This document shows, one piece after another, positions 32,539 to 45,533 of a DNA stretch of 64,000 nt. Position 1 is the first letter of the stretch. Each line of letters opens with the position of its first letter. Position numbers and translations under genes: made by a program. Below the pieces are notes generated by a model. It did not search any database, was not told where the DNA came from, and saw nothing but the letters and a program-made list of their open reading frames with translations. Where the stretch lies: positions 2,112,501 to 2,176,500 of the forward strand of contig OX485808.1 in assembly GCA_950295325.1 (NCBI GenBank), given 5' to 3'. The DNA comes from Polytrichum commune (taxonomy: Eukaryota > Streptophyta > Polytrichopsida > Polytrichales > Polytrichaceae).

Positions 32539-34320
32539 CTGCAACCACAAACTTAGATTGCCTCAAATTTCTAGACACGCCAACAATCAAATGAAGAACA
32601 ACAGGAAATGAATGCAACAGGATTGAATGATCATCACAACAAATGCTTAGAACTGGAGGACTTGCAGGAAAGAGTCATCATTCTTTTTGTAACTAATGCT
32701 CAAATTGTAGCCACCCACAATCTAATTAAGAACAGCAGGTAATGCAACAGGCTTGAATGATCACAGCAAAATGCTTAGAGCTGGAGAATTAGCAGGAAAG
32801 AGTCATCACTTTTCATAGCTAGAAACAGGGGAGACCAGATCTCCTTACTGTAATTTTAATAGAAAGGGACAAATACAATAAAGATGACACAGAAAGGTCA
32901 TAATCTCAAATTCAGTCAATACAAGGTGAGGCATTGGAGACTGAGAATTTCATAAGCTCCTTCAACCTTTCAAGGTCTAAGATAGGTACATGGTTAGCAG
33001 CCTCACAAGTGCATTGGATTTACGTCCGTATAATCAATCACGAAATTCAAACAAGTTCAAAAATACGCCAGACAAAACCTAGTGCAATATTCAAATATAT
33101 AAAAAATTCAAGAACCAAACCCCCAAAGTATTACGTTGGGACAATCCTGAAAAAGGAAAAAATAAAGTCACATAATAAAACATTTAGCACTGCTGCAGAA
33201 CTAACCTAAACTTTTTTGGCTTCAACCCTAACATTGTGCATGTCATATATTCACGATACCACCACTCCCCGAGGTAATCACATAATCTCCTCAATGCAGG
33301 ATCATACGATCTTAATCAGATACTCAACATTCACAATGCAGTCACATTCATGAACGACTGCATTACCGCAACTCAGCTTTTGTGATCTCCTCCTCAAATT
33401 CAACAATGAGAGTGCAACTACTGTGAAAATGAAAAATCTATCAATATTATCTTCAAAACTTCTAACAATGCCAGAATCAATAGAAACACAAAGAGGCAGA
33501 TCTGACAAGCAAAAATCAGTCATCTCATCCTCTATGCCTCTTACAAACTCTACCTCGGAGCTTCACTCTCCCACAAAATCATCATTCCCAAATAGGACTG
33601 ACAGGTAAAAACCTTTGAGCTACACCAGCTGCAAGGCTCCCCGTACCATCTATCTTCACAAACACTCTAAACTTATAAAACTCATTAACAAAAATTTAAA
33701 AACCAAAAGGATCCTGCATGTTTGCCAAGCAAGCTACTTATATTCTCTTCAATCCAACTGTCCCACAAGCAGTATCATTGAATCAAACAACCATTCAACA
33801 CGGTCACAAATACAACAACAATCCAAAAACCTCCAAAATCTAAAATCCTCCAAAGACCTTGAAAAAACTTAGAAAAGCTCGAACAAACTCCATAAAACCC
33901 AAACCCCGCCAGAAGTGCAAACCAGAGCAACCCAGGGACCCACAAATTCAGAGAAGCAAAGTAACAATTTGGCGAGAACCCAGAACTTGGAAATTGTACC
34001 TGGAGCTTCTGGGCGAGGAAAACAACAATCTGGTGGGCTACTAGTCTCCGAGGGATGGGTTTGTGAGTGCCTCGATGATTGCAGAAAGCATGGAATTGGG
34101 AGCAAAGAGAGGGAAATTTGGGGTTGTGAGAGATGGGTACTGGGGGATAGTGAGCAAGAGGGCAATGTGCGTGGTGGGTATCTACGGGATCCAAGGAATC
34201 ATCCTCCCGCGAGGGAAGAAGAGGCTGCGGTGCGTTGCAAGTCTCCCTCCGCTCGCTCCTCCTCCCTACACAGACCTGCCCGGACCGGAAGAAAGTAAAC
34301 GCTGCCCTGCTCAAAAAAGT
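32539..34320 (-). other. UGP3 5' leader intron, leader exon and promoter region
   Basis: A donor-like CCAG/GTACAA at 34000/33999 and the acceptor at 32540-32539 would define a leader intron of about 1.46 kb. GC content rises sharply between 33.9 and 34.3 kb, as expected near a transcription start. The open frames seen here on both strands have no recognisable product. Confidence 0.45.
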
Positions 34321-34329
34321 AAAGGGTGA

Positions 34330-37300
34330 GGTGGAGAGGGGGAAAAAAATTATAAGGAAATTATAATACTATTACCATTGTTTAACCCCTACCGCTTGCT
34401 TGTAGCATGTTCATACTAAGGGCATGTTCACATGTTGTACACTGACACAAACACTAGGGGTGCTACATCGGGTATCATTATTTTAGAGGGGAGTAGTCTC
34501 ATTATATGTTCCACACGTTCACTCTATTATGAGCTTCATAAATTATGGGTCCAATGATCAAAACTAATATCTTACAATACACAAGGCTTTACATAAATAT
34601 AATTGAAGTTAAGATTTTGTTGGATCAAAGATTGTGAGGTATTGATAGTTGATTTACTTATAGAGGTGTTGAAAGTCAAGTTGTAAGCTATTTGAGCCCA
34701 TGAGAGCTTTACTGGCCCCGCTAGTGGTATAATAGCATTTGGCCCTGACGCTTGGGTCTGACTCCCGGACTAAACCCGGCTTTGTCTCATTGCGGGACCT
34801 TGTGTTCGTAACATGTGAGCATGTTTTAATTGTATATTCTCTCTTTGTACTAGTTGATTTTAAATCTTCATCAAACTCTTTTTGAGTCAGTTTATGTGGG
34901 TGTGAAGAAGAATGACCTTGCAAGACTATAAGCTTTAACTATCTATCAAAAAGACACATCACAAATCATATCCCGTGAAATTCACATTGTATAATTTCAA
35001 GATATTGTAATGTATGAGACGTCCAAATTTGGGTTCCAAAAGTGAACATATAGTTCTCTTTTTCTTCCAAGCATATACATTTCATACTTGAGTATGAACT
35101 TGTATATAAATAGATAGATTGATCCTATTGGTTGACATTTTGGAGGATTTTCTATGTTACTTATATTTAGAAAAAATATATATATAAAGATCCTCATGAA
35201 GTTGCATTACCATGAGGTAAATAATTTAGGATTTTATCTTGAATATGAAGAATTGTGACAATTTTTAATTAGTATATATGTGATATAATTGTTTCATTGA
35301 GTTCGTGTAGCACATAGGTAGAGGTATGATTGTTAATTTGTACACATAAAATTTGTTATATTCAATTAAAACCATGATGGGATTTAAGCATTCATATTTA
35401 TGTATGCATAGGTGTTATCTAGATTAACCTAGATTGTTGTCAAAGAAAAATCTCAAGCCATACATACACACATGCAGGGTACAATTAATTTCATGCACAT
35501 TTTAGTTACCTTAAGCTTTGATGAAAAAACAACTAATGAAAGGAGGACATTTTTGCATGGAATTTGTGGAATGGAAAAACAATCATAATTTATTTATTTT
35601 AAAAGAAAAAATTACATAGCATATGTGAAGAGGTGTGTGGATAAAAGTAAAAATAAAAAAGTTTAAAACAAAACTTGGCTATCAAACATAACTCTAGATA
35701 AATCTAGGGCTACGTTCCCCGTTCATGGGGTTCTAGTGATCATTAAGTACTAAGGTTTGAAGCGGATAAAATATTTATATGTATTTTTATTCATTCAAAA
35801 ATAAAATCACGAAGAGATATTTCTATACAAATTTTAACATTAATTTTTATAAATAATGCATGTGACATATAATACGTCATTTACAATAATCAATCAATAC
35901 AATTATTCATTTATACACATAGTATGAGTTGATACAATGATATTAAGTTTCAAAAGAGGTTGGTGGTCATTTTGTGCTCTCATTTACTAACCTCCTCATA
36001 ATAAAAATTCATGTTACTTGCAAATACTTACTAATTCTTGTTCATTGCCTTGTGCACGACAACACTAGTGTTTAAATACACCTTTATCCCATCGACTAAA
36101 CACTCATCTTTAATATTGGAATTTTTTGATTCTTCAATAATCATGTCAAGGTCTTCTCTTGCTCCTTCTTCATTCTTAGCATCCTTGTTTCATCTGCAAA
36201 AATAACTCTCATAGATAATTCTTTGATATTCACCAACGTTATTCCCTTGTCACTTGCCATCATACTCCCACACGTAATATTTTTATTTTTATTTTTGTTT
36301 GAAGTTGTTCATTTCCTCCTCAAAGTAAACTACACAATTATTTTAAATAATTATTTCATAAAACATAATTAAGATAATTAATTAAATTATAAAGTATTTT
36401 ATGTTACAATTATATATTATAACATTCTTCAATTTTTAATTATCGTATAAATCATTGAATTTTTATTTTAAAATTTAAAGCCTACAAATCAAAATGACTT
36501 TGAATATAAACAAAATTTGACAATATCATTTGTTCTTATAAAAATATGTAGAATCTATTCAATTTAAGAAATCAAGGGTTATGAATATTTTATGTACATT
36601 TAATATTAAAAATAATAAGATGAATTTTCATTATTTAGAGTAAGAGGATGAGTAATACCTAGTGAGCTATACTCTAATTCCTTGAAGAGGGAGGCATGAA
36701 GTGAACTTAGGTTTTAAAAGGGCCTCTTTAAAAAAGCTTCAAAGAGGGGTGATTCATGTTTGTTTTCTCTTGTGGTTTATTGAGCACACAACTCTCCAAG
36801 CAAGACGGTCTTTTGTTATTATTATTTTCAAAATCTTGGTCATTCCATGCAAGTTTCTTTGCATATTATATTGGTATTAGAGCTAGTTTCCTTCTTCATC
36901 CTCTTTCTCTAAAGATCAACAAACTCTCTCAAAAAAACAAATTTCAAAAACAAAAAAATTAAAAAAACAAATACATGCGTGAGGTTCATATGTGTTATTC
37001 TATATCGAGCTTAAGAAAAAAGGGCATTGTTGGCAACACAACAAGCATTATTGGGCCAACATGTAGGGCAACTCGCCCATGGAATTATGCAGTTTATCAA
37101 TTCTAACTAGCGGCAGGTAGCAAGCAACTTGTGATGTTTTTAACCAACCAACCCAAAAAAACTCATGCAACAGTTTTATTTATTTTAAATTATCTGCAAT
37201 GTTTTGGACAATATAATGAAATAACCATTAACTTATTATAATTTTATTAATAAAATAAAGATAAGATGAATGTAAAATATAAATGATAGTATGAAAATTT

Positions 37301-38730
37301 AACCAATTAAAATATTAAAAATACATAAATTTGTAACATGTATAAAATAAACACCATGACAAGATCAAAACTAGATGTAGTGTCCTCATATGCAATTCAA
37401 CCAACAAACTAGCTTGTAATATACTTGAGTCATGCATAAAATACAACAAAGTGCCTCATTTTAAAATATGTGTATATCTGTAAAGTGGATTAAAAAAATG
37501 ACTTCATTGATTTTATTTCATTGGTTCAGCTCATAAACTACCAAATCGTCTTCAATGTGAGATTCAAATTTGACCAACAAAAGCTCTGACATAGCTCCTT
37601 AGGTATTGCAATACCATGAATTATAAATATGCGATGATAACCATTCACAATCCTTTATCATCTCAACAATTGACTTATGCTGCAAAAATCTATACATTTT
37701 CTTAATTTGTTCCAATTACATCATATTACATGTTTCAAATTAGTTACTTGAAACCTTACTGGTCAAAATGTCCGAATATGTAAGTCCCAGTCTCAAAAGA
37801 CAACATCTTGTTCAAAAAAATATTTCTTAGCAAATATTTCCCAAGACATAGCCAATGGGATTTCTATCACCTCCCAAAGTTTGATCATACTTCATTAACA
37901 TTTTCCATATATTTTCATGAAGTGCTTGTCTACGAAGAAATATGTTCATAAGCTTGATTACTTCAAGATCACAACAATGACTACAAATTTTAATTGTATG
38001 CATGTGAGTGTAACTAATTTCTAATTATTTATGTTTATGGTCCTTCAGTTTAATATGATATATGGATTATAATTCATAAAAATCTTGCATATTAGATCAT
38101 CTTACAATCAAAGAAAAAACCTTGGACCTTGATTTTGATGATAGAAGAGCTTTGAATTAATCTTGATCCATGCCATTTTTGAGCCCACAATATCATATGT
38201 TTCAAACTAGATCTATGAAATCACTACAGTTTGAGAAATTTCGTATTAATATAATATGAATATCATACCAAACTATCAATACTTTTTTAGTATTTCATGA
38301 TTTAATATTTGAATTAGAGTTTGTCAAAATACAAACCGTATGATTTCTAGTTGCACATAAAAATTACAATGAGCTATGGTAAGTTCTACCCACGCTAACT
38401 TTCAACCCATAATATTACACAAGAACATAGTAAGATAGTTTAATGGCTTTGCCCTGTGGGTAGAGATGTAGGGGTGGTCTCTAAAATGAGCCAAAGTTTG
38501 GCAACCAACCACATGTGATGTTAGTAACTCGCTCTTCAAGTGAAATTCAGTTGCAAGTGATTGTTGATGTAAAATGGTCTCTAAACTGAGCCAGATTTTG
38601 ATCTTGGTCGGATAACCAACTAGAATTTACCACGTGTGCAAGATAATACTAGGACAGAGCACTCTTGTGACTAAGCCACTTGTTAAATTTACGGAGAGCT
38701 AGTAGTAAAGGCCAAAAGGTATATTTCTTC
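34330..38730. other. Strongly AT-rich block, decayed retrotransposon possible
   Basis: Base composition drops abruptly to long A/T runs, unlike either flank. TTGGTATTAGAGC at about 36871-36883 differs by one base from the plant initiator-tRNA primer-binding site TGGTATCAGAGC used by many Copia elements. No LTR pair or protease, integrase or RT frame is found. At 38475-38600 two diverged copies of GGTCTCTAAAMTGAGCCA lie about 100 bp apart. Confidence 0.35.
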
Positions 38731-38901
38731 AAGTCACCATGATGCCACATGGCAATAAAGACACTCCCCAACTGTCCATATATCCTAGGGGAAGGCCTAC
38801 CATTTGGCTCTCAAATTTCCCTTACTCCTGCCACCTCACAAGCTTACCCCCGGGGCCCACCCCCTCTTTCACAAAAGAAAATCTTCTCCCTATTTGTCCA
38901 A

Positions 38902-39398
38902 GGGCCACTTCACACACGAGCCAAGAGCCGTGACCAAGAAATGTGAGAGCCCAAAAGAAAGTGTCCAAAGGCCGTCTCAAGACACCTCCAAAATCATGTA
39001 GTGTGGTCACGGATCTTCAAGTGTAGTGTGAAGCCATATGTGACTGGGCCCTCAACCAAATGTTGTTTCAATGAATTTCTATTCACGTGAGTCCTCACAC
39101 ATGACTAGATAGAATAAATCAACATTTGTGAGAATTCAGAGTGCCATGGTCTCCTGGTTTTGTGTTGAGCCTACCTCCAAGAGGTAGTTTTTGAAAATAA
39201 TCCAAGTGACCGTGAAACATGATCCATTTGATGCCATGTAGGAATCCATGTGGACTTTACATCCATCTTGAATTCACATACTCCGCTAGTCCCTCAAGCG
39301 TATTGTGAAACGAACTTGGACCGGCTCCACCTTTTCCACCAATGAGAGTGCTTAAAGTATATGGTCATGGGCTCTCAGTCTCGTGTGTGAAGTGGCCC
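38902..39398 (-). mobile_element. TIR element, GGGCCACTTCACACACGAG family, best copy
   Basis: It begins GGGCCACTTCACACACGAG and ends with CTCGTGTGTGAAGTGGCCC, a perfect 19-bp TIR apart from indistinct flanks (CAA left, TAA right). The interior matches 8694-9192 in inverse orientation, for example GATCCATTTGATGCCATG and CCTCAACCAAATG. 497 bp, non-coding. Confidence 0.8.
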
Positions 39399-39439
39399 TA
39401 AGGACACTATTAACTCTACACCCACTTCTCTTATGAGGT

Positions 39440-39735
39440 AAAATATGTGATTTAGTGCGAGATGATTGTCAATTCCAAATCGTGTCTAGCCTCATATTTT
39501 ATGGAGCTAATATGAATATCATTTTCAAGATGAAATCGAGCTCGTTAAATGGTCATCTAGGTCTCCCTAATTATGTTGACTATTGAATCTAGGATGCTTT
39601 ACAAACCTAGTCCAATATTTTCTAAACATATGTTTTATGGGTGTTTGTTCTTAGGTCCACATCTAACCACACACTAATTTCATATGCATGTCCAATTTCA
39701 AAAAGTGACCATGGAAGGCTCGCATACCTTAACAA
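39440..39735 (-). repeat. Dispersed family A copy
   Basis: ATTTTATGGAGCTAATATGA, AATGGTCATCTAGGTC, TGACTATTGAATCTAGGAT, TTTGTTCTTAGGTCCACAT and CTAACCACACACTAA. The inverse left end reads TTAAGGTATGCGAGCC, close to the family end. Confidence 0.65.
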
Positions 39736-41584
39736 TTCATTAAGGTTAAGGGCTATGCTTGAGGAAAAGCTCTCCATTTGCTTCTTCTTTTTCTCATCCA
39801 TAAGTTTGCCCTTGAACAAATATATGTGGATGAATATGGATCACTCTTAAGATAAGGCATGGAGGAAGCTATAGACAAAGAGAAGTCAAAGCACCTCAAT
39901 AAATTTAATTTGTAAATAGAAATAGATTTACATCACCATAGCTTAATATGAAAATTCTCTACATTTCAACATCAAAAAGTCCTATACATTTGATGTATAC
40001 GACTCGTGAAGAACTTTGAACAAAATTTATGCACACTTTGAAGAAATGTGAATTATCTTTTAGATTTCACCAGGTGTTATTTTATGGTCACTCCTTGAAA
40101 GCAAAAAATTGTTCAAACATTTCAAGGTTATGAACTATCATATTATGTCAAACATTTTCATTCTTCTTAAATACTACAACACAACAACTTCTAACCAATC
40201 ATCACTTCATCCAATCGACAATTCAAGCCTTACATGCGTAGCACCTTGTTATCTTTCCATAAATAAATCAATGACAAAACAAGTTACTACATTGATTATC
40301 CCAATTAATGCTCTTTACCATTCAAAGTTATATAGTGCAATAATGCCTTACTCAAGAGTTTAATTTTTGCTAATGCAAGTTCAATAGGATTGTTCAGACA
40401 TTGTAAAACATAAATGACTTTACTTGATAAAATATTATATTCTCATTAAATAGTTATAGCATTGTGTAACTTTGAATAGTAACACACACTATTTGCGATA
40501 ATCAGTGTAACAAAAACTGACCGAGAAGCTCCAGCTTCAACCCACCTTTGAAACTGGATCTTTAAGTTTTATTTCTGGATGGGCAGCCCGTAGAAGGAGT
40601 AATCCAACCACACCTGGAATGATCTGCAGTTTTGTAATTGGTGGAGGTCTGCCCGGGGCAGGGAGGTGGCATATGCCCGAAGCACAAAAAAAAACATATC
40701 CCAGGATATCCCTTTCTTCTTCTTCTTCTTCTTCTTCTTCTTCTTCTGCTTTGACCAACCAAGCTGTCATTCGGGCCTTCTTTGATTCCCATTCAAATTT
40801 TGGTGATGCTCCTCTTGAAATAACCCCTCTCCGTGGGCTCATTGTAGTACTAATTAAGTACACTCAACTAAATTCATTTTCAATTTTCCATTCTAAACAA
40901 TGACTATAAAATGTTGATGATTAGTGTGCATGTGTGACATAACATCACTCAACGGTCATCTTGTGTTCTCTTTCTATTTGAGAGCAAGCCTAATTTAATC
41001 CTCTTGAGGCAAACTGGGTGTGAATGATGATTATTGGTTAACAAAGCCTAAATGCAGGTAATGGTGGGTTGGTAGAGTTCACAATCTGGTGGGGGGGTGG
41101 CACATGGCCCCGAGCCTGGATTCAGGTCGAGCGCCTTAAGATGTGAGCATCCAAAGACAATGTTCTTGAATAACTTAATGGGATCTAGTGACCCCACACA
41201 AGATGGGACTTAACCTGAGAAATGTTCGTAAGCATTGTATGACTGGATGATGTGTCCTTATTGTGTGGGCACATCCAACTCCAAATACACTTTTGACCAT
41301 CATATCAAATGCAGATTGAGTTCCCATCGAGTTAGTGACTGCGAATTGTATATTTTGTTATTTCTTGTTTCAAACTCTGTGTTGATATGCAAAAGTTATA
41401 GGATGTCAAAGTGATTATTTCCTTTATCTTTTAGATGATCATATCATAGAGTGTTTCCTGCCTCATCTTATGTTAAATGATTATCTTTGAAATATTGCCC
41501 ACACGACAATGTCACATTATACAAGGCTCATACAAATCCCACATGAATATTATGATTCGGCAAGCATGAAGCACCTTATGGCAT
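39736..41584. other. Intergenic, no gene seen
   Basis: Non-coding except for two opposed open frames around a (TTC)n run at 40713-40747 (see rejected). A short G-rich word with CCCCGAGCCTGG lies near 41090-41120. No delimited element. Confidence 0.5.
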
Positions 41585-41790
41585 AGCCCCCCCCCCCCCC
41601 CCCTTGTGTTCACTATTGAACCTAAAGTTGTTGATATATTTTGTGCACATAATCTGAACTCATTATAAAACTTGTCTTTTAGGTGTATATTCTTACATGC
41701 AAACCTCATCATATACCACTCAAGCATTGTTGTCCAATCAAGAAGAGTGACCACATAAGGTTCAATTATCAAGTGGCAACAACTCTATAT
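41585..41790 (-). repeat. Dispersed family A copy with poly-C
   Basis: A C run of about 17 (41587-41603) is followed by TTCACTATTGAACCTAAAG, the inverse of the poly-G context at 24460-24490 and 59215-59247, then ATATACCACTCAAGCATTG. The homopolymer is therefore part of the element. Confidence 0.65.
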
Positions 41791-44370
41791 GCCCACCTCT
41801 ATTCTTTTGGAACAATTCAACTTCTCAATTGTGCATATCATTGTTTTGGAGGTGGATTCCAAACCATGATGAGATTAGTAACCCTTAAAGGCACGAGGGG
41901 TAAAGCATTTTCTAAGATGTGGTAATGAAACATCAAGGGTCTCTTTGTAGTTACCATATCTAGAACTTGTAAGACACCATCATACAATGAAATTGATACA
42001 ATCATATATATTGTAAATAAAAATTCAAACGCTTTTGGTCCTCCCATGACAAATTTAAATTCTTTTGGGGGGAAATACACCAAGATCGCAAACTCCATTG
42101 TTTTGACAAGAAACTAGTATTTCTTTGCAAAATAAAAAAGATTCCAATGCAAATATGAAGATTGTCTATCACCTTAAAAGCTATTCAAGATTTATGTGAA
42201 TGGGTATTGTCTATACCTCTCAAGAAAAGGAAAAGAAACATTCATAGTTTGATAATTTCAAGTTCACATTATGCTTACAAAGTTGTGACAATCTATAGTA
42301 TGTGTATTTATAGCCAACCATTCTAAACAAAATAATGAAATTTTGTGATTTCTAAACATGTATATGAAGACTAGCAATCCACTTGTTGCACATGCAACAT
42401 GCCATCCCGACCTCGGCCCCAACAACAATAGATTGGCAAGTAGGTTGCTTGAAAACATTGCCTATTTGTAAAGTTTGGGCTCATATTTCCCTTTGTTAAG
42501 GGCACACACCTTACACAATGTAACGACCCATTGTTGTTCATAACACATCCACTTGTACAATCCCACGTCTTTAATACAACACTTGATAATACGACAACCT
42601 CAAAATAATGACACAAATTGTGTAAACCAGTCTTGCTAGTTAGATCTACCTTTACAATGCGATTGTGACTTACGATATTCTTGGATTTCCAAAATGTTAA
42701 TATGATACTCTTGGACTTCCAAAATGTCATATAATAGAGGTAATAAATGCATATATGGTATGTCCCACACATGTATAACTACATAATATATGAAATTTAT
42801 GTAACTTTCACATATGAAATATGGATAAAATAACATTTTAATGTAACATGATGTTAAAACATGGGAACGAAGGGAACTAAGTTCTCTATCTCAAAACCTA
42901 ATCAAAGAGGCTCATTAGCTTTTGTCTCTTTCACAACAGTTTATCACCTAAACCCTAAACCAAGGTGCATAATTTATTTTCGAGCATTTTGAACTCAATA
43001 TTTATCATTTTTTTGTTGTTGTGCATATCGTTGAAAAACTATGGAATTTGCATTCCTTTTGGTGGTAGTTTTGTTCAATTACGAGTTGTATGACCATTTA
43101 AAGGTTGGTTGAGTTTTAGATGTTAATTGTAAGAGAAGTTGATTGACCTCCACCTACTGTAAAATTGGCAGATGCTCCACATCATGCTCAATTGCTAGCT
43201 AATTTTTGTTTATAGATTTTACTCTTGCAAACATAATGAAATTACAAGCCATATGGGAGAAGCTCGATAAAATATTTGTTGCTAATTTGAAGTGGCAACA
43301 TCAATGAACTAGATTCCTTCTTCAAATCCACATAGATTTCAGAAGAAGAACTCGCATATTTGTAAAGAAACTTGAAATAATATTTCTTTTATATTTGTGG
43401 CCAAATTTCTAATGTGTTATCATAACCCACCTTGTTTTTATGACAAAGAGGTCCAATTTGTCATATTATTGAATTTGTGACAACTCAATAATATAATGGT
43501 ATTCTCGTTTTCCAAACGTGTCATGTCAAAGAGGTAGGACTTCAGATCCTACCATGCATTTGATCGTTGTAACATGCTTTCTAGTCTTTATGTGTAATAA
43601 GGCACTCAAGCCATGGCCTTCCCCATATACAACCCAAACACGGGGCTCACGCCCTTGGGTAGGATGTATTCACATAAAGGCCCTAACCCAATGGCTTTAC
43701 AAAGTGTAAAGATCTCATGAGCATTTTAGACCGCACAATCAAGAATCGAATCAATAGCTCAAGGTTGGTTATGCCAATAAAACCCTCGTGGTTCCAAGAC
43801 GGCACGGTTCCATCATTTACGCTATAAATTTTGCTAGAGGGTTCTATAGTCACATAAAGACCCAATGTTTTTTCAAGTTCCCTCAAGATATGTACATTAT
43901 TTGATAGAATCCACTCATATGAGGTGATGAAGCAGTATGGCTAGCCTAATGCCCCGCCGTACGATGCTTTACACCACAATGACCACCTTACACGATCTTT
44001 ATGTGATGGAATGTCCTTTAGGGTCGTGCATTATGTAATTCAAGAGCAAGTGCCCTTAACATAATGCACTCTCCTTAGGGGCGTTCCCCTATATGTAATT
44101 TGCTTTGGCTTAATATCTCATGGTTTTCAAGGGTAAATTCAAAGATGGATTAGTTCCTTGGAACAACCGGTTCCCCTTACCTTCACTACTCACATTCTAG
44201 TGAGGAGGACGAACACATGCCAATGATGACAGTGAAACAATGGCTCAACAAGTGCATCCAACAAGTGGCGCACACATAAGTTGCCATGTCGGATACCTTG
44301 ACAAGTCAAACCATGTATGGAATTGGCCATTGATAAGCCAATTACAACATGTAATTTGCCTCACGATAAA
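41791..44370. other. Intergenic, no gene seen
   Basis: No gene recognised. A direct pair of about 32 bases, GATAYTCTTGGAYTTCCAAA, stands at about 42676 and 42706. Between 43.5 and 44.2 kb the composition is less AT-rich, but stops interrupt all frames. Confidence 0.5.
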
Positions 44371-44379
44371 CATTTTCTC

Positions 44380-45310
44380 ATATAGAATGCCTTGTCGCCT
44401 TACCTATATATTCCAATACCATGACACCATCTTACCGTGCTCCCGCCACTCATAACCATGGCCCAAATTGCAAGCCGTGATTGGCCAACAAATGAATGTT
44501 ACCCTATACGGACCACCATGTCCCCAAGGCCTTACCTATATTTTCCAAAACCTTGACACCATATTACCGTGCTCCTGCCGCTCATAATCATGGCCCAAAT
44601 TACAAGTTGTGATTGGCCGACAAATGACCATTCCTCTATACAAAACGCCTTGGCCCTAGGGCCTTGCCTATATCTTCCAGAATCACGACATTGTATTATC
44701 GTGCTCCCAATGCTCATAACCATGGCCCATACTACAAGCCGTAATTGGTCGATCAATGTCCATTCCCTTATATGAAATGCCCTATCCCTAGGGCCTTACC
44801 AAAGGTTGAGGCATCTATGACCTATCAAATAAAAGAGGTTTAAATATGTTTAGGGGCATTAATAGTGGGGAATTGTTTTCTTGCGAAGTTTGTAATTCAA
44901 AGCTACAAATTTCAAAACATTAGAGTTAGGGTAGCACATAATCGATTTATAAGTTAACCCATAACCGCTCATCTAAATGCTAATGCTTGGTTAAAACAAT
45001 TACCAAAATTCTTATGAAAATTATCAATCACAAGCTGCCACCACATAAACCTTAACTCCATTCGCCTAAAAAATATAAATCTCATCCATGTCAATATTAT
45101 GAGCAATTATATGGTCGACTATGAATGCCTTGACATTATGTATTCCAAATCATGACACCATATTACCGTGCCCTGCCGCTCATAACCGTGGCCCAGAACC
45201 GCTTCCAAGCCGTGATTGGCCGACCTTTGACCATTCCCCTACACGAAACACCCCGGCCCCAGGGCCTTACCAAAAGCACGACACCTTATTACCGTGGTCG
45301 CCTCCCATAC
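44380..45310 (+). repeat. About 132-bp tandem repeats with CCAAT motifs upstream of HCF136
   Basis: The unit holds ATGACACCATNTTACCGTGC, CTCATAACCATGGCCC, GTGATTGGCC and CTAGGGCCTTACC. The CATAACCATGG anchors are at 44451, 44583, 44715 and 45181. The last copy lies in the presumed HCF136 promoter, after about 330 bp of other sequence. Every copy keeps ATTGG, the inverse CCAAT box (about 44480, 44612, 44744, 45215). Confidence 0.75.
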
Positions 45311-45533
45311 CCACAAGCCCCCTCTACAAACGGATAAGGCGTCTCACACCCACACCCGCGAAGAAGGCAGCCCCACCACCGCGTCGCAACGCAGCGTGGC
45401 TCGCAATCCGCCATAGCCACTCCCCCTGGTCTCTCCGAACCACTCTCGTCGTCAATCTTGTCTCCCCCAACTCAGTTCATCGCATTCAGCAAGCCGCTGC
45501 TTCCCTGGTACCTCCCCCGCACGCCTTGTCGCA
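45311..45533 (+). promoter_or_regulatory. Probable HCF136 core promoter and leader
   Basis: GC-rich sequence directly before the start codon. The nearest CCAAT motif (inverse, about 45214-45219) is 320 bases before the ATG. No clear TATA box near it. The transcription start cannot be placed. Confidence 0.4.

Noticed and set aside
33775-34314. 179-codon minus-strand frame upstream of UGP3
   Set aside because: It covers the promoter and leader exon with low-complexity residues and no family match; it fits a GC-rich leader better than a protein.
34680-34800. SINE-like segment with a GGTCTGACTCC B-box-like word
   Set aside because: No proper A box at the right distance, no poly-A or similar tail, and no second copy in the window.
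40537-40903. Opposed open frames with a poly-Glu or poly-Ser run
   Set aside because: The run is a (TTC)n microsatellite, and the flanking residues match nothing I recognise on either strand. Kept only as a possible old gene fragment.
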